NCBI RefSeq assembly: GCF_900129785.1
Contig: NZ_FSRC01000003.1
Location: 457,420-521,419 of the forward strand
From: Algoriphagus halophilus
GTDB lineage: Bacteria; Bacteroidota; Bacteroidia; Cytophagales; Cyclobacteriaceae
Direction of reading: 5' to 3'
DNA: 64,000 bases
Shown: positions 24,861 through 34,167 of the stretch, in pieces
Numbering within the stretch: the stretch's first letter is position 1
How the letters are laid out: every line of letters starts with the position of its first letter
Program-made: the position numbers and the translations under genes
Notes under the pieces: model-generated
Told to the model about the DNA's origin: nothing
Database searches by the model: none
The model's input: the letters and a program-made list of their open reading frames with translations, nothing else

Positions 24861-25523
24861 TTAATTTTCTAAGAAAGGAGTGAATATTTCTTTCCAAAGT
24901 GCATATCCCTTTTCATTCATGTGGAGATTGTCACCTATAAAAATATCAGCTCTGGGAACTCCGCTTTTATCTAACATAATATCCCAAACGTTTACAAAGT
25001 TGACATTGTCATGCGTCGTGCAATATTGCCTCATCAAATCATTTAAGACCATGTAGGAGTTTTTTAATTCCCATCTGGAAGGACTTGGCTTAGCGGAGAT
25101 CAAGTTAACAGTACTGTTTGGGAGTTGTTTTTGGATTCTGGTGACGATATCATCCAAAGTGGCCATAATCTCTGCCGCAGTTTTGCCTCCATTGATATCA
25201 TTGTCTCCTTCATAGATAAAAACTTTGGATGGTTCCAACCTTAATACTAAGGGGAATAAGTGCTCTGATAAATCCAAGGCTGTAGATCCTCCAAACCCGG
25301 TATTAATTATTGGCACATTGGGAAATTGCTCCTGTAAGTTTTTCCACATTCTTACGCTGGAACTTCCAGTGAATACTACTTCACCTTTTGACCAACCTAT
25401 GCTGTCTATTTTATGGCTGATGCTTTCAACTTCCTGATCAAAACGATTGGCTTGGGCAAACAGTTGATTTACTCCTAAAAAGAGGGTAAAAAGTATAGCG
25501 GTTAAAAGGGTATTTGTTTTCAT
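24861..25523 (-). CDS. Secreted SGNH/GDSL-family hydrolase
   Basis: 220 residues with a signal peptide (MKTNTLLTAILFTLFLGVNQLFAQ). SGNH blocks are clear: block I FTGSSSVRMW (Ser54-56), block II Gly in NTGFGGST, block III GDND (Asn108), and block V DNLHMNEKGY (Asp198, His201). It probably removes acyl or acetyl groups from lipids, glycans or platelet-activating-factor-like substrates in the periplasm or outside; the substrate cannot be told. It converges on glsA with only 24 bp between. Confidence 0.88.
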   Translation of the reverse strand: MKTNTLLTAILFTLFLGVNQLFAQANRFDQEVESISHKIDSIGWSKGEVVFTGSSSVRMWKNLQEQFPNVPIINTGFGGSTALDLSEHLFPLVLRLEPSKVFIYEGDNDINGGKTAAEIMATLDDIVTRIQKQLPNSTVNLISAKPSPSRWELKNSYMVLNDLMRQYCTTHDNVNFVNVWDIMLDKSGVPRADIFIGDNLHMNEKGYALWKEIFTPFLEN

Positions 25524-25619
25524 AAACTAAAGATATTCGCTTTTTGGGAATGGTCAAAACCGTCCATAACATGCTCATTCTCGTACACTTCGGACAAATT
25601 TATGGTTTGTTCGTATTGA

Positions 25620-25685
25620 ATTTCGTCACATTTTTCTAAAGAAAAAGGCCTTTAATCGCCATTTTTTAATGATTTCGTCACATTT
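25620..25685. repeat. 14-bp direct repeat upstream of the DUF4407 gene
   Basis: ATTTCGTCACATTT occurs twice, at 25620-25633 and 25672-25685, exactly 52 bp apart, about five helical turns. Both lie in the 241-bp divergent region between the SGNH hydrolase and DUF4407 genes. They may be paired operator sites; no regulator is known. Confidence 0.5.
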
Positions 25686-25764
25686 CAAAATTTGAGCCTG
25701 TTGAATCAGGTTTTTTGGAGGAGTTTTAGCGTTATAAAGGCAAATCATTCCAAATACCCTTTTC

Positions 25765-26880
25765 ATGGAGCAACTCACTCGTTTTTTCTGGTTTTGCAGT
25801 GGGGCGAATTTTTCATTATTGAAAAGATCGCCCACTGAATCGAATAAATATATAGGAATTGGTGCTACTGTTTTCTTTACAGGAGTCCTCGCAGCCTTGG
25901 CAGCAGGTTATGCCTTGTATACCGTATTCCAATCTGTCTGGCCGGCTATGTTATTTGGTCTTTTATGGGGATTTATGATCTTCAACCTGGACCGATTCAT
26001 CGTCTCCAGCATGAGGAAGAAGAAAAGTGCCTGGGGAGAATGGAAATTGGCAATACCTAGATTGGTGTTGGCTGTATTGCTTGCACTAGTCATTTCAAAA
26101 CCCCTGGAGCTAAAAATGTTTGAGCGGGAGATCAATCGTAAAATTGATGAGAAACGAACCGAATTCATTGCTCAATCGAAAGCAAACCTTGCGAAAGGAT
26201 TTCCGGAAATACAGGAGCTGGAATTGAAAATAGAGACTTTGAAAGCAGAAATCTTGGATGCAGAAGCTTTTAGAGATCAAGTTCAAAGGGAGTATGATGC
26301 TGAACGTTTTGGTGAGAAGACTGCCAGTACAAGTGGGATAGTGGGGATTGGTACCAATGCAAAGAAAAAGGAACAACAATTAGATGCCGCTCAATTGGCA
26401 TTGGATGATTTAAGAGCCAGAAATCAGGTGAGGATAGATACAGTAGAAGCTCAAATCAGGGATTTTATGGCTTTGAGGCAAGCTGAATTCGAGAAACAGC
26501 AACCTGGGATAGAAGGGTTTGATGGACTTGCTGCGAGAATGGATGCCTTGTCTAGTTTGACAGAAGAAAGTGCAGCCATGGCCATGGCCAATGTTTTCAT
26601 TATGCTTCTTTTTATTGCAATTGAAACTGCTCCGATTTTTGTGAAATTAATTTCTCCAAGAGGTCCTTATGATGAATATCTAGAATTGCATGAAGACAAA
26701 GTGAGGCTATTTAAGAGTGAAAAATGGACCAAAGCTATGGGTGAATCCAATGCGAGGGTAGATTACTTCCAGGAAACACATTTTTATGCAACCGATTTGA
26801 AAAAGAAGAAAACCAACCGTAAAAATGAGGTGATGACTGAGTCAGAAATTTCCGACTTGGAATCAAAATATAAAATTTAA
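25765..26880 (+). CDS. DUF4407 membrane protein
   Basis: 371 residues. Two N-terminal membrane segments (about 28-75, separated by a short turn), a third around 95-112, a long charged coiled coil (about 115-255, with EIQELELKIETLKAEILDAEAFRDQVQREYD), a fourth hydrophobic segment (AMAMANVFIMLLFIAIETAPIFVKLIS, about 270-296), then a cytoplasmic tail. This layout and the start LTRFFWFCSGANFSLLKRSP match DUF4407. The function of the family is unknown. It is monocistronic, ending at a terminator 9 bp later. Confidence 0.88.
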   Translation: MEQLTRFFWFCSGANFSLLKRSPTESNKYIGIGATVFFTGVLAALAAGYALYTVFQSVWPAMLFGLLWGFMIFNLDRFIVSSMRKKKSAWGEWKLAIPRLVLAVLLALVISKPLELKMFEREINRKIDEKRTEFIAQSKANLAKGFPEIQELELKIETLKAEILDAEAFRDQVQREYDAERFGEKTASTSGIVGIGTNAKKKEQQLDAAQLALDDLRARNQVRIDTVEAQIRDFMALRQAEFEKQQPGIEGFDGLAARMDALSSLTEESAAMAMANVFIMLLFIAIETAPIFVKLISPRGPYDEYLELHEDKVRLFKSEKWTKAMGESNARVDYFQETHFYATDLKKKKTNRKNEVMTESEISDLESKYKI

Positions 26881-26886
26881 TTTGAA

Positions 26887-26914
26887 TAGGGCAGTACAAG
26901 TTACTGCCCTTTTT
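26887..26914 (+). terminator. Rho-independent terminator of the DUF4407 gene
   Basis: Stem GGGCAGTA (26889-26896) with TACTGCCC (26902-26909), loop of five, then five T. It overlaps the end of the convergent DUF5995 gene and may also stop that transcript. Confidence 0.85.
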
Positions 26915-27669
26915 CAGATCGATTTTTTAGCTACAATATCTAGTTGATTCATGGTGTTGCTCACAGATTTCCATTCTGCGAAACCAATGATTTTTACTAT
27001 AAATGAAAGAAATTTTCCTGGGCGAATCAGTTTAATGGCCAAGTTTGAAATATTCAAATCCCGATCCTGAATCAAAGCCTCCCGGTTTACACCTGAATAG
27101 TACTCTCCTGCATACTTCCAAGCCCCATCTCTAGCTAGTTGGATACTGAAATTCAAGAGCATTTCATCACGTCCTTTTGCCAAAGGAATCAATAAGCCAA
27201 AAACAGGAGATACTTTGCTAATATTTGCTTTTACGCCATCTACCAGTTCTGCCAAGATGGAATTGATTTGATTAAAGTCTTTTTGTATTCCCTCTAAGGG
27301 TTCGCTGCCCACCGTTTCTGCAGCAGAAATACCCAGGTCAAGATTGATATGGGCATTGATGCCCAAAAACAAGTGCTGCAAAACTAAATATGAGCTTGAT
27401 TTACTAGCTTCAAATGCAATATCCCAACTTTTGGTGGGTTGCTGTCCAGATTTCCAGGTATCATAGGCATCAATAAATCGACCAGCAAAAAGAACGTCAA
27501 GCCGCTCCATTCTTGGGTTATCTTCAAACTCCTGTAGTTCAATTCCTTTTTTAATCCTTCGGGTTACTTGCCTATACAATATGGCGAAATAGCCAATTCT
27601 TGAATTTTTTTGTTCGCATTCCGCCACAATCTCATCCATGCGGAGCAAAACCTCGTCGATTGTTTTCAT
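26914..27669 (-). CDS. DUF5995 family protein
   Basis: 251 residues, all-helical by composition, with no signal peptide. The conserved segment LFLGINAHINLDLGISAAE (about 100-118) and the following region are what I recall as typical of DUF5995; His residues in INAHINLDLG could bind metal. Function unknown. It is the last gene of a run in which VIT1 ends 2 bp before its start and the dipeptidase overlaps VIT1, so all three are one transcript. Confidence 0.75.
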   Translation of the reverse strand: MKTIDEVLLRMDEIVAECEQKNSRIGYFAILYRQVTRRIKKGIELQEFEDNPRMERLDVLFAGRFIDAYDTWKSGQQPTKSWDIAFEASKSSSYLVLQHLFLGINAHINLDLGISAAETVGSEPLEGIQKDFNQINSILAELVDGVKANISKVSPVFGLLIPLAKGRDEMLLNFSIQLARDGAWKYAGEYYSGVNREALIQDRDLNISNLAIKLIRPGKFLSFIVKIIGFAEWKSVSNTMNQLDIVAKKSI

Positions 27670-27671
27670 GA

Positions 27672-28397
27672 TTACTTGAGAAAAAAGTTTTCTAATATAT
27701 CTCCCACATAGTAGGCAACTACAGCAGCCAACACTCCCAGAGCAACCGTTTCGGCAATACTTTTAAACTCTGAGGTCTGATTGACGATAGATTTTAGCCA
27801 GCCTATGATTATAAAAGCTATTCCGGTAAGAATACTTGTCCATAGAAATATATTTATTTCGGATGGATTAAAATAAGTCCATAAATAAACCAATAGCGGA
27901 ATAAATCCCACCGATAAGAATGAAATAAATGTGGCCAAGCCAATTTTAAATGGGCTTTTGGATTCCTGCATAAGGTTAAGTTCGTCTTTCATCATTTCAG
28001 CAACCCACAGTTCTTTGTTGGATGTGATCTGATCCACTACTTGCTCTAATAGCTCTCCTTTAAATCCTTTTGCTTTGTAGATGTCAACAATTTCCTCTCG
28101 TTCTATTTCTGGGAGATTTTCGATTTCCCAATATTCAATGGCTTCATGTTTCTTAAAGTTTTCTTTGTTGCTTTTTGCCGATAGATAGGCTCCTACGGAC
28201 ATAGAAAAACCATCAGCAAATAGATTGGCAAAGCCTAAAATGATGATGATGCCAGCATCTAAATCTGCTCCAAATCCCCCTGCTACAACTGCAAATGTGG
28301 TAACCGCCCCATCGATTCCCCCATATACAAACTCACTTAAATATTCTTGAAGTTTTCGAAAGTACTTACTCTCCTGATGTATTTGAGATTCCTTCAT
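27672..28397 (-). CDS. VIT1/CCC1 family iron or manganese transporter
   Basis: 241 residues. The start YLSEFVYGGIDGAVTTFAVVAGGFGADL and GFANLFADGFSMSVGAYLSAKS are the family's first two transmembrane regions, and the cytoplasmic Glu-rich segment (WEIENLPEIEREEIVDIYKAKGF ... MMKDELNL) is the metal-binding domain between helices 2 and 3. The C-terminal part has three more membrane segments. Bacterial members export ferrous iron or manganese or load it into compartments. Its ATG overlaps the dipeptidase stop by one base. Confidence 0.9.
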   Translation of the reverse strand: MKESQIHQESKYFRKLQEYLSEFVYGGIDGAVTTFAVVAGGFGADLDAGIIIILGFANLFADGFSMSVGAYLSAKSNKENFKKHEAIEYWEIENLPEIEREEIVDIYKAKGFKGELLEQVVDQITSNKELWVAEMMKDELNLMQESKSPFKIGLATFISFLSVGFIPLLVYLWTYFNPSEINIFLWTSILTGIAFIIIGWLKSIVNQTSEFKSIAETVALGVLAAVVAYYVGDILENFFLK

Positions 28398-29560
28398 TAG
28401 ATCAAATTTTTAAGAAAGAACCGCTTTACATTTTCTCCCATTATTGCTCGAATTTCTTCTTCAGTAAATCCTTCCTTCAGTAGCGCCTCTACAATGAGGG
28501 GTAAGCCAGTGATGTCAAAAGGTACTTCCACTGCTCCATCATAATCAGAACCAAGTGCAATGTACTCGACTCCTACCAAATCCCTAATGTGTTTCATCGT
28601 TGCTACAATTCCATCGATTTCTGGTACTCCTACAGCCATATCAAAAAAAGCAACCCCAATAATACCTCCGTTAGCGGCGATTTTCCTGATTTGATCGTCA
28701 CTCAGATTTCTTTGAGAATCTAGCACGCTTTGTACGCCAATGTGAGAAACCATGACTGGTTTTGTAGTCATTTCTAATACATCTTCCACGATGGCAGGTG
28801 AGCAATGAGCTAGGTCTACAAATATGTTAAGCTCGTTCATTCTTTTGATGACAGATTTCCCAAAGTCAGTCAAACCAGCACCGTTTTCTCCATGTGCTGA
28901 GCCCCCAAGTTCGTTGTCAAAGAAGTGGGTGGGGCCGATCATTCGAATTCCAGCTTCGTAAACTTTTTCCAAGTTTTCCAATGATCCCTCCAATGCATGT
29001 GCGCCTTCAATACCCAACATGGCACCAACTACTGTCTTATCCGTGTTTCTGGCAGAGATTAATTCTTCAAAGCTTTTTTTGTCATGAACAAAAATTACTT
29101 TTCCATTCTCTTCTTCAATAAATTGATGGAGACTTTCAGCTTGACCAAGTGTTCTATTAATTAGGCTAAACCATTGATTGGGGGCTACTCCTTTCGCAAT
29201 GGTCAGCGGAGTGATATTGTCGAAAGTATCTGCACTATTGCTTTTCATGTTTTGTCCCGAAGGGGATTTTGAAACGATCGTAAACATTTCCAAACCCACA
29301 TTTACTTCCCTCATCCTTGGGAAATCCACATGTCCAATACTGCCTTTTTGTGTTAAATCCCTACCCCACAATAATGCGTCGCAATGAAGGTCTGAGATAA
29401 AATCCAACCGATCATAGATTTCCTGTGCTTCAGTGGACACCGAATAAGGTGGGGGAGATTTTACCGGGTTCCGTTGTTCTTCAATATAAGGAGGAACGAA
29501 AAAGGTAGCTATAAAATATAGGATCGTGATTACTCCTAAGGCAAACAATAATTTCTTCAT
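28397..29560 (-). CDS. Membrane dipeptidase (M19 family)
   Basis: 387 residues with an N-terminal hydrophobic anchor or signal (KKLLFALGVITILYFIATFFV). Zinc ligands of the renal dipeptidase family are seen: His59 and Asp61 in ISDLHCDALLW, Glu in MLGIEGAHALEG, His in VDLAHCSPA and VSHIGVQSV, and Asp in LGSDYDGAVE. It cleaves dipeptides, possibly including D-amino acid or beta-lactam-like bonds, on the periplasmic side. It heads the dipeptidase-VIT1-DUF5995 transcript. Confidence 0.92.
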   Translation of the reverse strand: MKKLLFALGVITILYFIATFFVPPYIEEQRNPVKSPPPYSVSTEAQEIYDRLDFISDLHCDALLWGRDLTQKGSIGHVDFPRMREVNVGLEMFTIVSKSPSGQNMKSNSADTFDNITPLTIAKGVAPNQWFSLINRTLGQAESLHQFIEEENGKVIFVHDKKSFEELISARNTDKTVVGAMLGIEGAHALEGSLENLEKVYEAGIRMIGPTHFFDNELGGSAHGENGAGLTDFGKSVIKRMNELNIFVDLAHCSPAIVEDVLEMTTKPVMVSHIGVQSVLDSQRNLSDDQIRKIAANGGIIGVAFFDMAVGVPEIDGIVATMKHIRDLVGVEYIALGSDYDGAVEVPFDITGLPLIVEALLKEGFTEEEIRAIMGENVKRFFLKNLI

Positions 29561-29623
29561 AGCGATTGGTTATGCTTTTGAAGATAGCGAAAAATGTATT
29601 GTCACCTGAATACAAAAATGAGT

Positions 29624-30022
29624 TTAGTTTTCTTTTAAGAGTTCTTCTCCACTTTTGATAGGACTAAGATTCATTAACTCTTCTTCGGTGAAAAGTTTGG
29701 AACGAATCATAAACCGAATTCCCATTGGGATTTCTATGGAGAAACTACTTCCTCTTCCCGGCGTTACGTCCAAGGTGAGCTGGGTATGTTTCCAGTATTC
29801 AAATTGATCTGCACTCATGAAAAAATCGCAGCCATAAACTTCCCCTAGCCATACATCTTGACTGCCTACTTTAAAGTCACCTTTTTCGAAGCACATAGGA
29901 GAAGATCCATCACAGCATCCACCGCTTTGATGAAACATCAACTCAGATCCAAATCTTTTTCTTAGGGTATCAATTACTTCTTTTGCTTGCTCAGTGACTA
30001 AGACTCTTTTGATAGATTCCAT
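29624..30022 (-). CDS. DUF779 family protein
   Basis: 132 residues. The Cys-rich motif FHQSGGCCDGSSPMC (about 30-44) and SFSIEIPMGIRFMIRSKLF are typical of DUF779. Genes of this family commonly sit beside aldehyde dehydrogenases, as here (78 bp after it). The Cys pair suggests metal or redox chemistry, but the function is unproven. A hairpin in the gap could reduce its transcription relative to the dehydrogenase. Confidence 0.85.
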   Translation of the reverse strand: MESIKRVLVTEQAKEVIDTLRKRFGSELMFHQSGGCCDGSSPMCFEKGDFKVGSQDVWLGEVYGCDFFMSADQFEYWKHTQLTLDVTPGRGSSFSIEIPMGIRFMIRSKLFTEEELMNLSPIKSGEELLKEN

Positions 30023-30051
30023 GTTATTTTGGGGTTTGAATAAAGTAAAGA

Positions 30052-30080
30052 AAGGCAGAAGATAATTCCTCTGCCTTTTC
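30052..30080 (-). terminator. Hairpin between aldehyde dehydrogenase and DUF779 genes
   Basis: Stem AAAGGCAGA (30052-30060) with TCTGCCTTT (30071-30079), loop of ten. The minus-strand downstream flank is only moderately T-rich (CTTTACTTT), so it may be a weak or partial terminator that lets some transcription pass into DUF779. Confidence 0.5.
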
Positions 30081-30100
30081 TGGTTTGTTTAGATTGACAA

Positions 30101-31627
30101 TTAAAAGAATCCAAGTTTCTCCTTACTATAGGAGATCAACATGTTTTTGGTTTGTCTGTAATGGTCTAGCATCATCAAATGATTTTCTCTACCAAATCCA
30201 GATTTTTTGTATCCTCCAAATGGAGCATGAGCTGGATAAGCATGGTAGCAGTTGACCCAAACGCGACCTGCTTGAATTGATCTTGGAACTTGATACAACT
30301 CATGAGCATCTCTTGACCACAAGCCTGCTCCAAGTCCGTACATGGTATCATTGGCAATTGCAATGGCCTCTTCAGTAGTTTTAAAGGTGGTTACACAGGT
30401 TACTGGACCGAAAATCTCTTCCTGGAAAACACGCATTTTGTTATTTCCTTTAAAAATAGTCGGTTGGATATAGTACCCTGTTTCCAGTCCACTATTCAAT
30501 CCTGCTTTTTCTCCACCGCATAGCGTGATGGCTCCTTCTTGCTTGCCAATGTCTAGGTAAGAAAGAATTTTCTCGTATTGATCGTTGGATGCTTGAGCTC
30601 CCATCATGGTATCCTCAGCTAGTGGATGCCCCATTTTAATGGCTTTGGTTCGTTCAATGACGCGCTCCATAAACTTGTCATATATATCCTCATGGACCAA
30701 GATTCTGGATGGACAAGTACAAACTTCGCCTTGATTTAAGGCAAACATTACAGCACCCTCCACAGCTTTGTCAAAAAACTCATCATCAGCATCTGCTACC
30801 GACTTCATGAAGATATTTGGTGACTTACCGCCTAGCTCCATCGTTACTGGAATCAGGTTCTCAGATGCATATTGCATAATTAATCTACCTGTGGTAGTTT
30901 CTCCGGTGAAAGCAACTTTTGCTACTCTTTTGGATGTGGCTAAAGGCTTTCCAGCTTCTACACCAAATCCTGTTACTACATTAATTACTCCTGGAGGTAA
31001 AACATCTGCAATTAATTCCATCAACACCATGATGCTGGTAGGAGTTTGTTCTGCAGGTTTTACAACGGTACAGCATCCTGCTGCCAATGCTGGTGCGATT
31101 TTCCAAGTCGCCATCAAAAGTGGGAAATTCCAGGGGATGATTTGAGCAACTACTCCTAGGGGTTCGTGTAATGCGATACTAACTGTGTGTTCATCATGCT
31201 CAGAAATCGTACTTTCATCTGCACGAATCACGCCGGCAAAATATCTGAAATGGTCCACACATAATGGTAAATCTGCAGCTCTGGTTTCTCTAAGCGCCTT
31301 ACCATTATCGACTGTTTCCAATCTTGCCAACATTTCAAGGTTGTCCTCAATAATGTCCGCAATCTTGTTTAAGACTCTACTTCTTTCAGCGGCTGATGTT
31401 TTAGACCAGGTTTTAAATGCTTCATGAGCTGCATCGATGGCTTTTTCAACATCTTCTTTGTTTCCTCTTGCAGCTTTGGTGAAAGGTTTTCCATCAATTG
31501 GTGAAATATTGTCAAAATATTCACCCGATGCAGGAGCTACCCATTTTCCTCCAATAAAATGATCATATTTTGCCTTGACAGATGGGCGATCTACAGGCTT
31601 TGATTGAGATAATGTTTGCGTGGTCAT
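30101..31627 (-). CDS. NAD(P)-dependent aldehyde dehydrogenase
   Basis: 508 residues, full-length class. Catalytic residues are Asn167 in PWNFPL, Glu264 in MELGGKSPN and Cys303 in [21 protein letters not shown] is the cofactor-region motif. The sequence and the DUF779 partner fit the acetaldehyde/AldB-like group that oxidises short aliphatic aldehydes in alcohol use or detoxification; the exact substrate is inference. It is divergent from an AraC regulator across 177 bp, which is the likely control gene. Confidence 0.93.
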   Translation of the reverse strand: MTTQTLSQSKPVDRPSVKAKYDHFIGGKWVAPASGEYFDNISPIDGKPFTKAARGNKEDVEKAIDAAHEAFKTWSKTSAAERSRVLNKIADIIEDNLEMLARLETVDNGKALRETRAADLPLCVDHFRYFAGVIRADESTISEHDEHTVSIALHEPLGVVAQIIPWNFPLLMATWKIAPALAAGCCTVVKPAEQTPTSIMVLMELIADVLPPGVINVVTGFGVEAGKPLATSKRVAKVAFTGETTTGRLIMQYASENLIPVTMELGGKSPNIFMKSVADADDEFFDKAVEGAVMFALNQGEVCTCPSRILVHEDIYDKFMERVIERTKAIKMGHPLAEDTMMGAQASNDQYEKILSYLDIGKQEGAITLCGGEKAGLNSGLETGYYIQPTIFKGNNKMRVFQEEIFGPVTCVTTFKTTEEAIAIANDTMYGLGAGLWSRDAHELYQVPRSIQAGRVWVNCYHAYPAHAPFGGYKKSGFGRENHLMMLDHYRQTKNMLISYSKEKLGFF

Positions 31628-31804
31628 ACTAGACGGTTATTTTGGTTAAAATCAAATCTCATCATTTTATATTCTAAAAAATTACACTGGATCATCATCT
31701 CATCCACCTGAATTGATATTCTCTGGGATTTTGAATTTCATTCACCCTAAGAACTATAAACTTTACTTTATTAGAAGCGTTGAATTATTTGTATTTTTAA
31801 TGTC

Positions 31805-32728
31805 ATGACCCAAAATAACTTTATAGCAGGAGTGCCTTGGAGAAATACAAGGGATTTGAAAACGCTGGTGGAGAACCGAACTACTTACACCCTGGAGAAT
31901 TGTGAGTTGAATATTTTTGAAACACATCAACAAGCAGATGATGTGAATTTGGTTTTTGGCGATTTGGTCTTGACTACCATGTTGAAAGGCAAAAAAGTGA
32001 TGCACCTGTTTGATAAACCAGGCTTCGATTACCTTCCTGGAGAATCTGTCATTGTTCCGCCAAATGAGGTCATGAAAATTGATTTTCCTGAAGCAAAGTT
32101 AGATAACCCTACTCAATGCATTGCTCTTTCAATTTCAAAAGAAATGATAGAAGCAACGTTCAATTTATTGAATGAAAAGTTTCCTGATAAAATTATTTCA
32201 AAAGACTGGGGGCTCGATCTAAGCTATTTTCATTTGATTAATACCAAGGATCTCTCTGAAATTATTAATCGTTTCATACGAATAGGTGTAAAAGATGGGT
32301 CCAAGGAAAAAGATCTGATCGCCACCTTAGCATTGAAAGAATTACTGATTCGGTTAAGCCAGACTCAGGCGAGAGATATGATGGAAAAAACCTACAAAGA
32401 GCTTGCTACAGGAAATCGAATGGCTTATGTAGTAGATTACATTAAGAAGAATATAAGAGAAACGATTTCCTTGGATGAATTGGCTAAAGAGGCATGCATG
32501 AGTAAAGCCCATTTTTTAAGAACCTTTAAACAAGATATGGGATTGACTCCCATGGAATTTGTGCTGCATGAAAGGTTAAAACTAGCCAAACAATACCTTC
32601 AACTTGGTCAATTCCAAATTCAAGAGGTGTGCTACATGGCAGGTTTTCGGAACATTACCTATTTCATTCGAGCTTTTAAGCAAGAATATGGCCTAACACC
32701 TAAAGTCTTTCAGTCTTCGGTAGGTTAA
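31805..32728 (+). CDS. AraC-family transcriptional regulator
   Basis: 307 residues. The C-terminal DNA-binding domain (about 205-303) has both helix-turn-helix motifs: ISLDELAKEACMSKAHFLRTFKQ and FQIQEVCYMAGFRNITYFIRAFKQEYGLTP. The N-terminal part is a cupin-like sensor region (DKPGFDYLPGESVIVPPNEV). It is divergent from the aldehyde dehydrogenase gene, so it probably activates that gene in response to an alcohol or aldehyde; that is inference from position. A hairpin terminator lies 157 bp downstream. Confidence 0.9.
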   Translation: MTQNNFIAGVPWRNTRDLKTLVENRTTYTLENCELNIFETHQQADDVNLVFGDLVLTTMLKGKKVMHLFDKPGFDYLPGESVIVPPNEVMKIDFPEAKLDNPTQCIALSISKEMIEATFNLLNEKFPDKIISKDWGLDLSYFHLINTKDLSEIINRFIRIGVKDGSKEKDLIATLALKELLIRLSQTQARDMMEKTYKELATGNRMAYVVDYIKKNIRETISLDELAKEACMSKAHFLRTFKQDMGLTPMEFVLHERLKLAKQYLQLGQFQIQEVCYMAGFRNITYFIRAFKQEYGLTPKVFQSSVG

Positions 32729-33447
32729 AATCAAGAAAAAATAATTAAAAAATATTTGTCTGTTTTTGTGTGATTTAATTCATTTTTATTAAGTTTAAGG
32801 AATTATATAAGTCATAAAAACAGATCAACAGGCATCTTTGCCAAAGATTATTTGGTTTTAGACGATTGACAATAGACCCACTGCGGGGGCTTTTTTTTAA
32901 AAGCCCCCTTTTTTTTTGAAGCGGTTAAATAGTTAAAATGTAAAATCTGAAAAAACTGGTTTAAAAAATCAGGATTTTTGCCTTAGAAAATGTAAAAATT
33001 GGAAAAACAGGTTTTTATTTTTTAAATCTGCCAAATTATCACGAATGACTCTTTTCTTTTGAAAAATGACTGAATTCTTCTTTAATATTTCGATTTTTCA
33101 AAATCGCTCCAAAAAAGAATGAGGAGAGAAAATTTATTTTCAAAAAATTTTAATGATTTTCTATTCCTTTTTTGATCTGTGTCAAATCAGAAAAGGCTTA
33201 TTTAGAAATGGATAAATCAAACAATTTGGTAGCCCTTGTTGATTAAAATAGAAAAGGTGGCCCAAGGACAAAGAAAAACCTTCCTAAAATTAAGAAGGTC
33301 TTTCTGGTCTATTAACCCTTTTCAACAACCTAAAAAAGTCCATTGATGTTCTTTTGTAGTTTTATTGAAACTCAACTAATGGAGCTTTTGAATAGCTGAC
33401 AAGTGTTTGCTGTCTAGCTTGAATATGATCTATTCCTTGAAACTTGA
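32729..33447. other. Non-coding AT-rich interval
   Basis: 719 bp with no convincing gene. The first 190 bp hold a small hairpin (ATCTTT GCC AAAGAT, 32834-32848) and then the strong terminator at 32885-32918; this could be a long 3' untranslated region of the AraC gene or a separate small RNA. The rest is AT-rich with many A and T runs and no ORF, tRNA or repeat I can support. Confidence 0.6.
32885..32918 (+). terminator. Strong Rho-independent terminator
   Basis: Ten-bp perfect stem GGGGGCTTTT (32885-32894) with AAAAGCCCCC (32899-32908), loop TTTT, then ten T. It is 157 bp after the AraC stop, which is far for a simple gene end and leaves room for a short RNA. Confidence 0.9.
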
Positions 33448-34053
33448 TTAATTGTTGCAACTTAATTGGGTGGAATTGATAATGTCTTCATAATCGGATT
33501 GGCTGATATATACTGGCGTATAAGAAATGTTTGATGAACTAACCAGGTTCTCAAACGCCCTGAGATGATTCATGGACCCGCATTGAAGACTATGATAAAT
33601 ACGCTGAATTGATGCATTGTCTATATCCATCAATGCATTTTCTAAATCATAAATATCTAGATCTTCGATAAGCATTCCTGCAAGCAATGCATCTTCCAGT
33701 GAAAGATTGACTTTGGCTATTACATCCTGATATAGAGTCTGGATTTCAGGAAGGGTAAACTTTCCAGGAGTTTCAGAACCAATGAGTGGGTCTTGGATTT
33801 GATGAATCTCCATCAAATTTAATATAGCGTTTACGTGTTGGTTTTCGCTCTCGGCAATGTTTTGAAAAGCCAGAATACCATATTTGGAATATGCGTGCAT
33901 GTACACATCGTGAGCTAGTTTCTCTTCTTCTCTCATGTACAATAATGAGGTCTCTTCTTGCTCAGTAATCGAATTGTTTATCAATGGTTTTTGATCTTCC
34001 TGACAGGAAAAAAAGCCAATAATTAACACTAGAAATAGCATGAAGTTTTTCAT
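33448..34053 (-). CDS. DUF2202 (ferritin-like) lipoprotein
   Basis: 201 residues. The lipoprotein signal ends at GFFSC (Cys17). The motif LYMREEEKLAHDVYMHAYSKYG (about 38-59) with NIAESENQHVNAILNLMEIH and later IEDLDIYDLE and HLRAFE places Glu and His residues in a four-helix ferritin-like arrangement, the DUF2202 pattern. This suggests a di-iron or metal-binding protein anchored in the envelope; no activity is established. It stands alone; upstream is a 114-bp gap from the glycosyltransferase gene. Confidence 0.85.
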   Translation of the reverse strand: MKNFMLFLVLIIGFFSCQEDQKPLINNSITEQEETSLLYMREEEKLAHDVYMHAYSKYGILAFQNIAESENQHVNAILNLMEIHQIQDPLIGSETPGKFTLPEIQTLYQDVIAKVNLSLEDALLAGMLIEDLDIYDLENALMDIDNASIQRIYHSLQCGSMNHLRAFENLVSSSNISYTPVYISQSDYEDIINSTQLSCNN

Positions 34054-34167
34054 GACCTTGAAGTTTTATCTTCAGAAAGGTCTTTTAAAAATCCTTGTAA
34101 TTCAGTGATATGTATCACTCAAGATAAAAGACAATTCAAATTTTATCCTGTACCAAGAAGCATTGAA

